Assembly (NCBI RefSeq): GCF_003600685.1
Contig: NZ_CP032084.1
Location: forward strand, 2,232,001-2,296,000
Direction of reading: 5' to 3'
Length of the DNA stretch: 64,000 nucleotides
Origin: Achromobacter sp. B7
Lineage (GTDB): Bacteria; Pseudomonadota; Gammaproteobacteria; Burkholderiales; Burkholderiaceae_B
Position numbers and translations under genes: made by a program. Positions 34,354-43,411 of the stretch are shown here, piece by piece. The stretch's first letter is position 1. Every line of letters begins with the position of its first letter. The notes under the pieces were generated by a model. It ran no database searches and was not told where the DNA came from. It saw only the letters and a program-made list of their open reading frames with translations.

Positions 34354-35210
34354 AGCAAACCCTGAAAACGCAATTGGCAGCGGGCGCCGTGCTGGCCCCC
34401 GGCATCTACGACCCCCTGTCGGCGCTGATCGCCGAGCAGGCCGGGTTTGCCGCGCTGTACCTGTCGGGCGCTTCCATCGCCTACACCCGCTTGGGCCGTT
34501 CAGACATCGGCCTGACCACGTATTCCGAGGTCGAGGACACGCTGGCTCGGATCACCGAACGCGTCGCCACGCCGGTGATCGTGGATGCCGACACGGGCTT
34601 TGGCAACGCGTTGAACACGCAGCGCACCGTGCGCGGCTTCGAACGCGCGGGCGCTGCCATGATCCAGTTGGAAGACCAGACGTTTCCCAAACGCTGCGGG
34701 CATCTGGATGGCAAGGCGGTGATACCCGCGACCGAGATGTGCGGCAAGCTGCGCGCCGCCGTGGACGCGCGGGTGTCAGCGTCCACGCTGATACTGGCGC
34801 GCACCGACGCGGTGGCGGTTGAAGGGCTGGAGGCCGCGCTGGACCGCGCCGAGCGCTATCTTGAAGCCGGCGCCGACGCGCTGTTCATTGAAGCCTTGCG
34901 CACGCCAGAACAGATGCAGGCGGCCTGCGACCGATTTGCCGGGCGCGTGCCGCTGTTGGCCAATATGGTGGAAGGCGGCAAGACGCCGGTGCAAAGCGCG
35001 GACGCGCTGACCGCCCTGGGCTTTCGCATCGTCATCTTTCCCGGCGGCACGGCGCGCGCCGTGGCGCACACGTTGCAGGCTTACTACGGCAGCCTGCGCC
35101 AGCACGGCACGACTGCGCCATGGCAGGACCGGATGCTGGATTTTGACGGCTTGAACGCGGTGATCGGTACGCCTGAACTGCTGGAGCAGGGGCGACAGTA
35201 CGAGGGCTAG
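34350..35210 (+). CDS. Isocitrate lyase/PEP mutase-family C-C lyase
   Basis: The ATG at 34350 overlaps the flavoprotein stop (ATGA), giving 286 residues. The family pattern is clear: APGIYDPLSALIAEQAGF, VDADTGFGN (metal site), QLEDQ, and FPKRCGH with Cys116 at the catalytic lyase position. That cysteine points to C-C lyases (2-methylisocitrate, 2,3-dimethylmalate type) rather than phosphonate mutases. Cleavage would give a 2-oxoacid such as pyruvate plus a carboxylate. It is the last gene of the block and the likely final step feeding central metabolism. Confidence 0.88.
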   Translation: MKQTLKTQLAAGAVLAPGIYDPLSALIAEQAGFAALYLSGASIAYTRLGRSDIGLTTYSEVEDTLARITERVATPVIVDADTGFGNALNTQRTVRGFERAGAAMIQLEDQTFPKRCGHLDGKAVIPATEMCGKLRAAVDARVSASTLILARTDAVAVEGLEAALDRAERYLEAGADALFIEALRTPEQMQAACDRFAGRVPLLANMVEGGKTPVQSADALTALGFRIVIFPGGTARAVAHTLQAYYGSLRQHGTTAPWQDRMLDFDGLNAVIGTPELLEQGRQYEG

Positions 35211-35384
35211 GGCAAGGGTAGGCCACGCGCGCGGCCCGATCATAAATTCCCCAAAGCGCATCGCATTTCGCGGATCAATAGCGCTAAGATGGATTCGCTG
35301 CAACCGCCGGGCCAACTATCGTGCTGGCCAGGCAAACGCCGTCATCGCAAGACGAAGACGGCGGCATCGGCGCGAGAGGGAATC

Positions 35385-37031
35385 ATGACTGGAATCATCC
35401 GAGTCTCCATTCTTGCTGTGTTGCTGCTGATCCTGACGCCTGCACTGTCCGCTGGGGCAGAGGACGCGCGTCCGGAACCCTCTCCCCTTGAGCTGGCGCT
35501 TGAGACCGCCCCGGTCGAGGTGGACGGCCAGGTGCTCTTCCGGGTACGAGGGCTGTCCTCATTTCCCGCCGAGCGGCGCGCCGAGGCCATCCGGGAAAGA
35601 ATCACGAAGGTCGCGGCGGATACCTCGTTTTCAAGCGCCGGCCTTCGGACCGAGCCCGTTGATAACGGCACCGTCATCATGGCGGGGGCAACCGCGCTGA
35701 TCATCGTCAGCGACGCCGACGCCCAGCTTGAACAAACTACCCGTGACAATCTCGCGGCGTTGCATCTGCTGCGAATCCGGCAAGCCATAGACGACTTCCG
35801 GCGGGCGCGCGGCACCGAAGCCCTGCTCAGGTCCGGCCTTTACAGTGCCGGCGCAACGGTATTGCTGGCCCTGGGTATCGCCGTTCTGCTGTTGCTTAAC
35901 CGCTGGCTGGACAAGGCGGTGTCCCGGCTTTTGAAAAGCCGCGTCCGCGCGGTGGATATCCAGTCATTCGAGCTGTTGCGATCGGACACCATCTGGAAGG
36001 CGTTGCACGCGCTGGTGCTGGCGGTGGGCGCCGCCACCATCGTCATATCGGTGTATGCGTACCTGCAATACGTGCTTGCGCTGTTTCCCTGGACGCGCTC
36101 GCTTTCCAACGACCTGTTCGACCTGGCCACCGGCACCGCAGAAAGGCTGGGAAAATCCGCGGCCGCGGTGATCCCCGACATTCTTATCCTTGTCCTTATC
36201 TATTACGTGGCCCGTTTCGCGCTGCGACGGGTCCGCACTTTCTTCGATGCGGTCGAACACCGGCGCGTGAGCTTCGCCCAATTCGAGCCGGAATGGGCCA
36301 TCCCCACCTACAAGCTTGCGCGGATATTGATCCTGGCGTTTGCGCTGATCGTTGCATACCCGTATATCCCCGGTTCCGAGACTGCCGCGTTCAAGGGCAT
36401 TTCGATCTTCATCGGCCTGGTGGTGTCGCTGGGATCTTCCACGGCAATCTCCAACTTTATCGCCGGCTATCTGATGACCTATCGACGCGTGTTCAAGGTG
36501 GGGGACAGGGTGAAGGTGGGTGACGTGGTGGGGGAAGTGGTGTCGGTGCGCCTACAGGTGACCCACGTCCGCACGAACAAGAATGAAGAAATCACGATTC
36601 CGAACTCCCAGATCCTGAACAGCGACGTCACCAACTACAGCTCGCTGGCCGCCTCCCAAGGCTTGATTCTTCACACCAGTGTCGGCATCGGCTACGAAGT
36701 CCCGTGGCGGCAGGTTGAAGCCATGCTCCACGCCGCGGCCGCGCGGTGCGCGGTGGTGCTGGCCGAGCCCGGCCCCTTCGTGCTGCTGACCAAGCTGGGA
36801 GACTTTGCGGTTACCTACGAGCTGAACGCTTACACCCGCGATACGCAAAGAATCGCCAAGACCTATGCCGAACTGCACCGCCACATTCTTGACGTCTTCA
36901 ACGAATACGGCGTGCAGATCATGACGCCTGCCTACGAAGGGGACCCGGACGAGCCCAAGGTGGTGGCGCCGGCGCAATGGTATACGGCGCCGGCGGTGCC
37001 GGCAGTATCGGATGATCGCGCGGACCGCTGA
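35385..37031 (+). CDS. MscS-family mechanosensitive ion channel
   Basis: The ATG at 35385, with GAGAGGG upstream, starts a signal peptide ending ALSAGAED; an ATG at 35289 would bury it behind 32 charged residues. The product is 548 residues: a periplasmic N-terminal region (about 25-155), several membrane segments, then the MscS pore and beta domain (GISIFIGLVVSLGSSTAISNFIAGYLM; FKVGDRVKVGDVVGEVVSVRLQVTHVRTNKNEEITIPN). It should release solutes on hypo-osmotic shock. It has its own promoter region after a 174-base gap and is not obviously part of the catabolic block. Confidence 0.9.
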   Translation: MTGIIRVSILAVLLLILTPALSAGAEDARPEPSPLELALETAPVEVDGQVLFRVRGLSSFPAERRAEAIRERITKVAADTSFSSAGLRTEPVDNGTVIMAGATALIIVSDADAQLEQTTRDNLAALHLLRIRQAIDDFRRARGTEALLRSGLYSAGATVLLALGIAVLLLLNRWLDKAVSRLLKSRVRAVDIQSFELLRSDTIWKALHALVLAVGAATIVISVYAYLQYVLALFPWTRSLSNDLFDLATGTAERLGKSAAAVIPDILILVLIYYVARFALRRVRTFFDAVEHRRVSFAQFEPEWAIPTYKLARILILAFALIVAYPYIPGSETAAFKGISIFIGLVVSLGSSTAISNFIAGYLMTYRRVFKVGDRVKVGDVVGEVVSVRLQVTHVRTNKNEEITIPNSQILNSDVTNYSSLAASQGLILHTSVGIGYEVPWRQVEAMLHAAAARCAVVLAEPGPFVLLTKLGDFAVTYELNAYTRDTQRIAKTYAELHRHILDVFNEYGVQIMTPAYEGDPDEPKVVAPAQWYTAPAVPAVSDDRADR

Positions 37032-37245
37032 TCGGTTCGGCGTCAAACCCGTGATTGGCCGGCCTGGGCGGCGCGCACACCCACGGACGCGGCCGATCCC
37101 CGGTCTGACGGAATTTTGCCGGATATAGCATGGACTTTGCGATCCGTCGGTAGCAACAATGCCATGCAGGTTTCGCACTTGAGGGGGCTTCCCCGGAGGT
37201 GGTAGGTCGGGGGTCCAGAACGTCGTCTTTCGAGGGCCGAACGCC

Positions 37246-38937
37246 ATGGACTTCTTAGGCAACTTGCTGCAGCGCTACCCCGAGCTTGCCGTTTTCCTGG
37301 CGATCGGCCTGGGCTATTGGGTCGGCGGATTCAAGATTCGCGGGGTCGGCTTTGGGCCGGTGACAGGCTCCTTGCTGGCGGGGTTGCTGATCGGCTATTT
37401 CTTTCTCATACCGGTATCCGACACCGCCAAGCAGGTGCTCTTCCTGCTGTTTATGTTCGGAATCGGCTACTCGGTGGGGCCAAGTTTCTTTCGAGGCATG
37501 AAGGATGGCGGCTGGCGGTGGGCGGTGCTGGGCGTCGTCATACCCGTTGCGGGGCTGCTCACGGCCTGGGCGCTGGCGCTCTTGCTGAAGCTGGAACTCG
37601 GTTATGCCGTGGGCTTGATCTCCGGCGGCTTGACCGAGTCGCCCGCTATCGGCACGGGTAGTGAAGCCATCCGCAATCTTCCCATCAGCGCTGCCGAGAA
37701 GGATCGCCTGATCAGCCAGATCGCCGTTGCCGATGCGCTCTGCTACATCTTCGGGACGTTCGGAATCATCTGGTTCTGCTCCAGCCTGGGGCCGAAGCTA
37801 TTGCGCGTGGACCTGAAGGCGGAGGGCGCGCGGCTTGAGCAGGCGTACGGCATACAGCGTCAGAAAGCCGGCGTGGCTTCGGCGTGGCGTAAATTCGACT
37901 TGCGCGCCTATCTTCTTCAGCCCGACCACCCCGCCGTGGGCCATAGCGTTGCGCTGGTCGAATCGCGATATGCCCCGGACCGGATGTTCGTGGAACGCAT
38001 CCGGCGTGACGGCAGCTTGCTTGCCGTCGAGCCCACGACGGTCCTGCGCGCGGGCGACGTGGTGGCGGTCTCGGGCAAAAGCGAAGTGATACTGAAATGG
38101 CTGGACGGCCACGCCGTCGAACAGGCAGACCGCGAACTGCTGGATATTCCAAGCGCGATGTACGACGTCGTGTTGTCCAACCCTGCGCTTGTCGGCAAGA
38201 CAGTGGCTCAGATTGCGGAGCAGGCCCAGGAAGTGCGCGGCGTGTTCCTTCGCGACATCCGGCGCAACGGCGTGCAGATACCGGTGGGTTCCAAAACGGT
38301 GCTGTTGCGCGGCGACGTGCTCAGTATCGTCGGGCTTGAGCCCGCGGTTGAACGCGTGGCCGAGCGCATGGGCAGCATCGTGCGGGAATTGAACGCCACG
38401 GACTTTGTTGCGCTGGGATTCGGCATATTCGTCGGCGCGGTGGTGGGGACGTCGCTGGTGCTGCCCATCGGCAGCATGCATATCGCCATTGGCAGCAGTG
38501 TCGGGACACTGATTCTTGGGCTGCTGGTGGGCTGGCGAAATTCCGCCAGGCCTTTGTTTGGGCGCATATCCCATGGCGCCCTTGAATTCATGAAGTCCAT
38601 CGGGTTGGCGGGCTTTGTCGCGATGATCGGGCTGAAGGCGGGGCCGGTATTCGTGCAAGCGCTTCAAGAAGTCGGGCTGACGATTTTTCTGGCGGGCATC
38701 GTGGTCACGATGGTTCCGCAGTTTGTCGGCTTGCTGTTCGGGCGCTACGTGCTGGGGCTTGAGCCCCTGTTGCTGCTGGGCGCGCTGGCCGGGGCACAAA
38801 CGATGACGGCCGGGCTTGCCGCGGTGCAGGAAAAATCACAGAGCCCGGTCGCGGTCATCGGGTATTCCGGCACGGTGGCGTTCGGACACATTCTGATCAC
38901 GACGTGGGGAACGGTGATCGTCTGGCTGCTTTACTGA
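37246..38937 (+). CDS. AspT/YidE-family transporter with two TrkA-C domains
   Basis: The 563-residue protein matches the aspartate-alanine exchanger (AspT) architecture. An N-terminal membrane half (VFLAIGLGYWVGGFKIRGVGFGPVTGSLLAGLLIG, a fold repeated in the C-terminal half) flanks two cytoplasmic TrkA-C/RCK-C domains (residues about 205-375). GAGGG lies ten bases before the ATG. The substrate may be a dicarboxylate or amino acid. It follows a 214-base gap containing short GC hairpins and is 28 bases upstream of the SulP gene, so the two transporters may be co-expressed. Confidence 0.87.
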   Translation: MDFLGNLLQRYPELAVFLAIGLGYWVGGFKIRGVGFGPVTGSLLAGLLIGYFFLIPVSDTAKQVLFLLFMFGIGYSVGPSFFRGMKDGGWRWAVLGVVIPVAGLLTAWALALLLKLELGYAVGLISGGLTESPAIGTGSEAIRNLPISAAEKDRLISQIAVADALCYIFGTFGIIWFCSSLGPKLLRVDLKAEGARLEQAYGIQRQKAGVASAWRKFDLRAYLLQPDHPAVGHSVALVESRYAPDRMFVERIRRDGSLLAVEPTTVLRAGDVVAVSGKSEVILKWLDGHAVEQADRELLDIPSAMYDVVLSNPALVGKTVAQIAEQAQEVRGVFLRDIRRNGVQIPVGSKTVLLRGDVLSIVGLEPAVERVAERMGSIVRELNATDFVALGFGIFVGAVVGTSLVLPIGSMHIAIGSSVGTLILGLLVGWRNSARPLFGRISHGALEFMKSIGLAGFVAMIGLKAGPVFVQALQEVGLTIFLAGIVVTMVPQFVGLLFGRYVLGLEPLLLLGALAGAQTMTAGLAAVQEKSQSPVAVIGYSGTVAFGHILITTWGTVIVWLLY

Positions 38938-38965
38938 TCGACCCCGCGACGGACCGTTGCCCACC

Positions 38966-40699
38966 ATGCCCGCATCCTCGCCCACGCCTGCCCCCGTCGA
39001 CTCGGCGGTTACGCGCTGGATGCCCGGGCTGTCTGTACTACGGTCATATCAAGCGGCTTGGCTTCCCAACGACCTGGCGGCGGGCCTGGCATTGGCCGCG
39101 ATGCTGGTACCGGTGGGCATCGCCTATGCCGAGGCGTCGGGCGTGCCGGGCATCTACGGGCTTTACGCCACCATCGTGCCGCTGCTGGCCTATGCCATTT
39201 TTGGGCCAAGCCGCATCCTGGTGCTGGGGCCGGATTCGGCGCTGGCCGCGCCCATTCTTGCGGTGGTGCTGAGCGTGTCCGGGGGCGACCCCGTGCGCGC
39301 GGTGGCCGCGGCCAGCCTGATGGCCGTTATCGCCGGGCTGGTCTGCATCGTTCTGGGCTTGTTGCGCCTGGGGTTCATCACCGAACTGTTGTCCAAGCCC
39401 ATACGCTATGGCTACATGAACGGCATTGCGCTCACCGTGCTTGTCAGCCAGCTGCCGAAATTGTTCGCCATTCCGATCGAAGGCGGCGGCCCCTTGCGCG
39501 AGCTGTGGCAATTGGGGCGGGCAGTGGCCGATGGCAAAACCAACGGCTATGCCTTCGCGGTAGGGGCGGCCAGTTTGGTGACGATCTTGCTGCTTAAGCG
39601 TTTTAAGCGCGTGCCCGGCATCTTGGTCGCCGTTGTCCTGGCCACATTGGCGGTCAGCATTTTTCGGCTGGATGTTCACGGCGTAAAAGTGCTGGGCGAG
39701 ATCCCGCAGGGCTTGCCGACATTCACCTGGCCATGGCTGGATAACGCGGACTGGCTCACCATCATCGTCGGAGGCGGCGCGGTGGCGATGATTTCCTTCG
39801 CGGATACAAGCGTGCTGTCGCGAACCTACGCCGCGCGCACGCACTCCCATGTCGACCCAAATCAGGAAATGGTGGGCTTGGGCGTGGCCAACCTGGCGGC
39901 GGGATTCTTCCAGGGGTTTCCGATCAGCAGCAGCGCATCACGCACGCCCGTGGCCGAAGCGGCGGGTGCGCGCACGCAGCTGACGGGCGTGGTCGGGGCG
40001 GCGGCCGTGGCGCTTTTGCTGTTGTTGGCGCCTGACCTGCTGCGCTACCTGCCCAACAGCGCGTTGGCCGCCGTGGTGATCGCCGCGGCCATCGGCCTGT
40101 TCGAAATCAAGGACCTGCGCCGTATCCACCGCATCCAGCAATGGGAGTTCTGGCTGTCGATGTTGTGCTTTGCCGGCGTGGCGGCGTTTGGGGCGATACC
40201 CGGCATCGGCCTGGCGGTCGTCATCGCCATCATCGAGTTTCTGTGGGATGGCTGGCGGCCGCATTTCGCGGTGTTGGGGCGTGTGCCCAACTTGCGCGGC
40301 TATCACGACTTGAAGCGCTATCCAGATGCCGCACTGATCGACGGCCTGGTGCTGTTTCGCTGGGACGCGCCGCTATTCTTCGCCAATGCCGAGCTGTTTC
40401 AGCAACGGCTGTTGGAAGCCGTCGATGCCTCGCCCACGCCGGTGCGCCGGGTGGTGGTGGCGGCCGAACCCGTCACCAGCGTTGACGTGACCGCGGCGGA
40501 CATGTTGCGCGAACTTGCCCAACATCTGTCCAAGGAAGGCGCGGCACTGCATTTTGCCGAGATGAAGGATCCGGTGCGGGACAAGCTCAAGCGCTTCGAG
40601 CTGGCGGAAATTTTTGGCGACGATCATTTCCATCCAACGGTGGAAAGCGCCGTGGAGCTTTATCTGGGCAAACGCGGCGCCGACGGTTGCGAGCAATAG
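38966..40699 (+). CDS. SulP-family anion transporter with STAS domain
   Basis: The ATG at 38966 gives 577 residues. Residues about 30-430 are polytopic with the SulP signature NDLAAGLALAAMLVPVGIAYAEASGVPGIYGLYATIVPLLAYAIFGPSR, and PISSSASRTPVAEAAGARTQLTG further on. A C-terminal STAS domain (about 445-565) follows. SulP proteins carry sulfate, bicarbonate or dicarboxylates; the substrate is not determined here. It directly follows the AspT-type transporter and ends 34 bases before the convergent ubiC. Confidence 0.92.
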   Translation: MPASSPTPAPVDSAVTRWMPGLSVLRSYQAAWLPNDLAAGLALAAMLVPVGIAYAEASGVPGIYGLYATIVPLLAYAIFGPSRILVLGPDSALAAPILAVVLSVSGGDPVRAVAAASLMAVIAGLVCIVLGLLRLGFITELLSKPIRYGYMNGIALTVLVSQLPKLFAIPIEGGGPLRELWQLGRAVADGKTNGYAFAVGAASLVTILLLKRFKRVPGILVAVVLATLAVSIFRLDVHGVKVLGEIPQGLPTFTWPWLDNADWLTIIVGGGAVAMISFADTSVLSRTYAARTHSHVDPNQEMVGLGVANLAAGFFQGFPISSSASRTPVAEAAGARTQLTGVVGAAAVALLLLLAPDLLRYLPNSALAAVVIAAAIGLFEIKDLRRIHRIQQWEFWLSMLCFAGVAAFGAIPGIGLAVVIAIIEFLWDGWRPHFAVLGRVPNLRGYHDLKRYPDAALIDGLVLFRWDAPLFFANAELFQQRLLEAVDASPTPVRRVVVAAEPVTSVDVTAADMLRELAQHLSKEGAALHFAEMKDPVRDKLKRFELAEIFGDDHFHPTVESAVELYLGKRGADGCEQ

Positions 40700-40733
40700 C
40701 GCCAGGCGGTTCCGGCGTGGCTGGCGGCTACTG

Positions 40734-41354
40734 TTATCGCGCCGTGCGCTGATGCGGCACCAGCGGGGGCGTGGGCTGGCCGGCGATCACGTCCCAGAAG
40801 CCGGGCAGGAAGCACTCGGCCACCAGCAGCGGCTGGCCCTGGCGCCAGAAGACGGACCGTCTTGCCCACACGCGGTGGGCGTCTTGCGAGTGGCCGTCGG
40901 TGGGCAGCACGTCGCGCGCCGTGGCGTAGAACGGCACGGGCGAGGCCAGGCGGCGGCAGGCAAAGCGGGAACGGATGACGGTGCTGTCGTGATACAGCAT
41001 GTCGGCCAGCGGCCGCGTCAGCAGGCGGCGCATGCCTTGCCACGCGCCATGCGATGCGCGTAGCGGCGTCAGGCTGCGGGCGGGCACGCTGTCCACGCCG
41101 TTCACCGACATCAGCACTTCGCGGATCCAGACCGGCGAGCCGGGCGCGATGCCCATGGCGCGGGCTTCGTCGGGCGGCGCGCCGTCGGCGTATTCGGCCA
41201 GCACGCGCAGGCGCACCTGGCCTACCTGGCGCAGGCCGGCGGTCAGGGCGCCGGGGCGAAACAGCCAGTGGCGCATGGCGGGGGGCAGGACGGGTGGCGC
41301 GACGGCCAGCCAGCCGGGAGCAAGCGGGGGGAGATGGGCGGCGGGTTTCATCAT
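40734..41354 (-). CDS. ubiC: Chorismate lyase
   Basis: The 206-residue protein fits Ubi[26 protein letters not shown], then [11 protein letters not shown], and [24 protein letters not shown]. UbiC converts chorismate to 4-hydroxybenzoate and pyruvate, the first step of ubiquinone synthesis, in the cytoplasm. Two adjacent ATGs (41354 and 41351) are possible starts. It is divergent from rluF with 56 bases between start codons, and no other ubi gene is adjacent. Confidence 0.88.
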   Translation of the reverse strand: MMKPAAHLPPLAPGWLAVAPPVLPPAMRHWLFRPGALTAGLRQVGQVRLRVLAEYADGAPPDEARAMGIAPGSPVWIREVLMSVNGVDSVPARSLTPLRASHGAWQGMRRLLTRPLADMLYHDSTVIRSRFACRRLASPVPFYATARDVLPTDGHSQDAHRVWARRSVFWRQGQPLLVAECFLPGFWDVIAGQPTPPLVPHQRTAR

Positions 41355-41410
41355 GGCTGCGTATTATGCCAAGCCCGAAGGGCGGCTCGCCAACGCATAC
41401 AATACCGGCC

Positions 41411-42142
41411 ATGGAAAAAGTACGAATCTCCAAGCTCATGTCCGAGCGCGGACTTTGCTCGCGCCGCGAGGCCGACAGCTATATCGAACGCGGCTGGGTC
41501 CGCGTGGACGGCGAAGTGGTGTCCGAACTGGGCGCCAAGGCGTTTCCGGATCAGGTCATCACGCTAGAGCGCGCCGCGCAGGCGCGCCAGACCTCGCGCG
41601 TGACCATCCTGATCAACAAGCCGGTGGGATATGTGTCGGGCCAGGCCGAAAAAGGCTATACGCCCGCCGTGGCGTTGATCGACTCGCGCTCGCGTTTTGC
41701 CGGCGACCGCCATCCGCAGCGCTTTGAACGCGCGCACCTGGACGGCCTGGCGGTGGCGGGGCGGTTGGACATCGATTCGCAAGGCTTGCTGGTGCTGACG
41801 CAAGACGGTCGCATCGCCAAGCACCTGATCGGCGAAGACTCCAGCGTGGACAAGGAATACCTGGTGCGGGTGCAGGGCGATTTGCCCGACCGTGGCCTGG
41901 AACTGCTGAATCACGGCCTGTCGCTGGACGGCAAGGCGCTGAAGCCCGCCCATGTGCGCTGGCAAAACCACGACCAGCTGCGCTTCGTTCTGCGCGAAGG
42001 CAAGAAACGCCAGATCCGCCGCATGTGCGAACTGGTCGGGCTGAAAGTCGTGGGCCTGAAGCGCGTGCGCATCGGCCGCGTGTCGCTGGGCGACCTGCCG
42101 CTGGGGCAGTGGCGGTATCTGCGCGACGACGAGGGCTTTTAA
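41411..42142 (+). CDS. rluF: 23S rRNA pseudouridine synthase, RluF/RsuA family
   Basis: The ATG at 41411 gives 243 residues. An S4 RNA-binding domain (residues about 3-50: [31 protein letters not shown]) precedes the synthase domain with the catalytic Asp120 in [12 protein letters not shown] and the KKRQIRRM element. The RsuA/RluB/E/F class modifies a single uridine; RluF (23S U2604) is the closest by overall pattern, though RluB-like or RluE-like activity cannot be excluded. It is single-gene and followed by a hairpin terminator. Confidence 0.87.
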   Translation: MEKVRISKLMSERGLCSRREADSYIERGWVRVDGEVVSELGAKAFPDQVITLERAAQARQTSRVTILINKPVGYVSGQAEKGYTPAVALIDSRSRFAGDRHPQRFERAHLDGLAVAGRLDIDSQGLLVLTQDGRIAKHLIGEDSSVDKEYLVRVQGDLPDRGLELLNHGLSLDGKALKPAHVRWQNHDQLRFVLREGKKRQIRRMCELVGLKVVGLKRVRIGRVSLGDLPLGQWRYLRDDEGF

Positions 42143-42166
42143 CCCCGCTGTCGTTCAGCATCTAGT

Positions 42167-42195
42167 CAGCCTGGGCCCGCCCGGGCTGTTCTTTC
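42167..42195 (+). terminator. Probable intrinsic terminator of rluF
   Basis: A 9-base GC-rich stem (42167-42175 with 42180-42188, one G-T pair) and a 4-base loop are followed by TTCTTTC, 24 bases after the stop. Confidence 0.55.
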
Positions 42196-42252
42196 TGGCC
42201 GACAAGTGAATTCGGGCGTCAGCAGATTTTTCAGTCTGTTTCGAACTTGCCG

Positions 42253-43176
42253 TTATTTCATGAAGGCGGGCGTATCCTTCGCTTGCCCGTTGCTGCCCAG
42301 GCGCTCCATCAGGAATTCGATGAAGATCCGGGTCTTGGCCGGCAGCAGCCGCGTCTCGGTCACGGCATAGACAGGGAAGGGGCCCAGTTGCCAGTCCGGC
42401 AATACGCGCCGCAACTGCCCTGATTGCTGTTCAGCCGTCTGGCCGCCCACCAGCACCGCGATGCCCGCGCCCAGCATGGCCAGCCGCCGCGCCATGGCGA
42501 CGCCGTTGACCGAAAACCGGTTGCCCGGCGTGAATTCGATGTGCTGATCGCCGTTGCTGAGCGGCCATCGCGTGACGCGGCCCGCGCCTTCCGCGCGGAA
42601 CTCAATGCACTCATGGCGAGTCAAGTCACTGGGATGTTTGGGTTCTCCGTGTTTTTCCAGGTAGTCGTGCGAGGCATACAGGTGGGCGGGCAGCATGCCC
42701 AGCAGCCGGGCGATTTGCGTCGAGTCGGGCAGGTCGCCGATTTCGATTGAGATATCGCAGGTCTGGAATACGCGCGAGGCGTGGTCCGGGTTTGCCAGGT
42801 CCAGGAAAAACGTGACGTCGGGATAGCGGCGGGAGAACTCCATGAACGATTCAGCCAGGAAGTCGGTGCCGAAATCCGCGGGCATGTTGACCCGCAGCGG
42901 CCCGGCCGGCGTGTCGACCAGCTTTTGCAGTTCTTCATGGGCGATCTGCGCCTCGGCCACGATGCGCTGGCAGCGTTCGAAGTACAGCCGCCCGGCATCG
43001 GTCAGCTCCACCTTGCGGGTGGTGCGGCTCAACAAGCGCAGCCCCACCGATTTTTCCAATTCGGCCACCTGGCGAGACAAGGTCGATTTCGGCACGCCCA
43101 GCGTTGCTGCAGCGCGGCTAAAACTACGTGTCTTGGCCACTTCGACGAAGAGTTCCATGCCTTGTAAGCGTTTCAT
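42253..43176 (-). CDS. LysR-family regulator divergent from the RND efflux operon
   Basis: The 307-residue protein has a LysR helix-turn-helix at residues about 8-65 (ELFVEVAKTRSFSRAAATLGVPKSTLSRQVAELEKSVGLRLLSRTTRKVELT) and an effector domain. This version (VPKSTLSRQ, GPLRVNMPADFG) belongs to the common CrgA/aromatic-type branch. It is transcribed away from the tripartite pump with 235 bases between starts, and an inverted repeat lies 27 bases before its own start. Control of the pump is likely from context only. Confidence 0.9.
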   Translation of the reverse strand: MKRLQGMELFVEVAKTRSFSRAAATLGVPKSTLSRQVAELEKSVGLRLLSRTTRKVELTDAGRLYFERCQRIVAEAQIAHEELQKLVDTPAGPLRVNMPADFGTDFLAESFMEFSRRYPDVTFFLDLANPDHASRVFQTCDISIEIGDLPDSTQIARLLGMLPAHLYASHDYLEKHGEPKHPSDLTRHECIEFRAEGAGRVTRWPLSNGDQHIEFTPGNRFSVNGVAMARRLAMLGAGIAVLVGGQTAEQQSGQLRRVLPDWQLGPFPVYAVTETRLLPAKTRIFIEFLMERLGSNGQAKDTPAFMK

Positions 43177-43202
43177 GTCGAGATTCTTTCACAGACTTGG
43201 TG

Positions 43203-43217
43203 TGGGAAATTGTCCCA
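43203..43217. promoter_or_regulatory. Candidate LysR site before the regulator gene
   Basis: Perfect inverted repeat TGGGA-N5-TCCCA in the divergent region, 27 bases upstream of the LysR start codon, an expected place for autoregulation. Confidence 0.4.
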
Positions 43218-43238
43218 TAAATGGAATGATGTTTTCTT

Positions 43239-43267
43239 TATCCGCCCCTTTGTTTCTGGGGCGGGAT
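43239..43267. promoter_or_regulatory. Long inverted repeat in the LysR-efflux intergenic region
   Basis: The core arms CCGCCCC (43242-43248) and GGGGCGG (43258-43264) pair perfectly around a 9-base loop. With one bulged base the arms extend to TTATCC-GCCCC and GGGGCGGGATAA. It may be an operator, or an RNA hairpin in the leader of the pump mRNA. Confidence 0.4.
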
Positions 43268-43411
43268 AACTCAGAATGCGGGTTCTGCAATGCAGCAATG
43301 CAATAAAGCCCTCTTGCGTTTTCAATGCCAATCCACCCATTCGATGCACAAGACCTCCCCCTTATCGTGGGCGGAGGCGGGCTCCTTTTTTGTCGGAAAT
43401 CGGGAATATCT

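Noticed and set aside
35289..35384. Upstream ATG as the start of the MscS gene
   Set aside because: It would add 32 charged residues ahead of a good signal peptide; the ATG at 35385 has a nearby ribosome-binding site.
37032..37245. Riboswitch or small RNA upstream of the AspT-type transporter
   Set aside because: Only short GC-rich hairpins such as GGGG-CTT-CCCC were seen; nothing matched a riboswitch class I can recognise.
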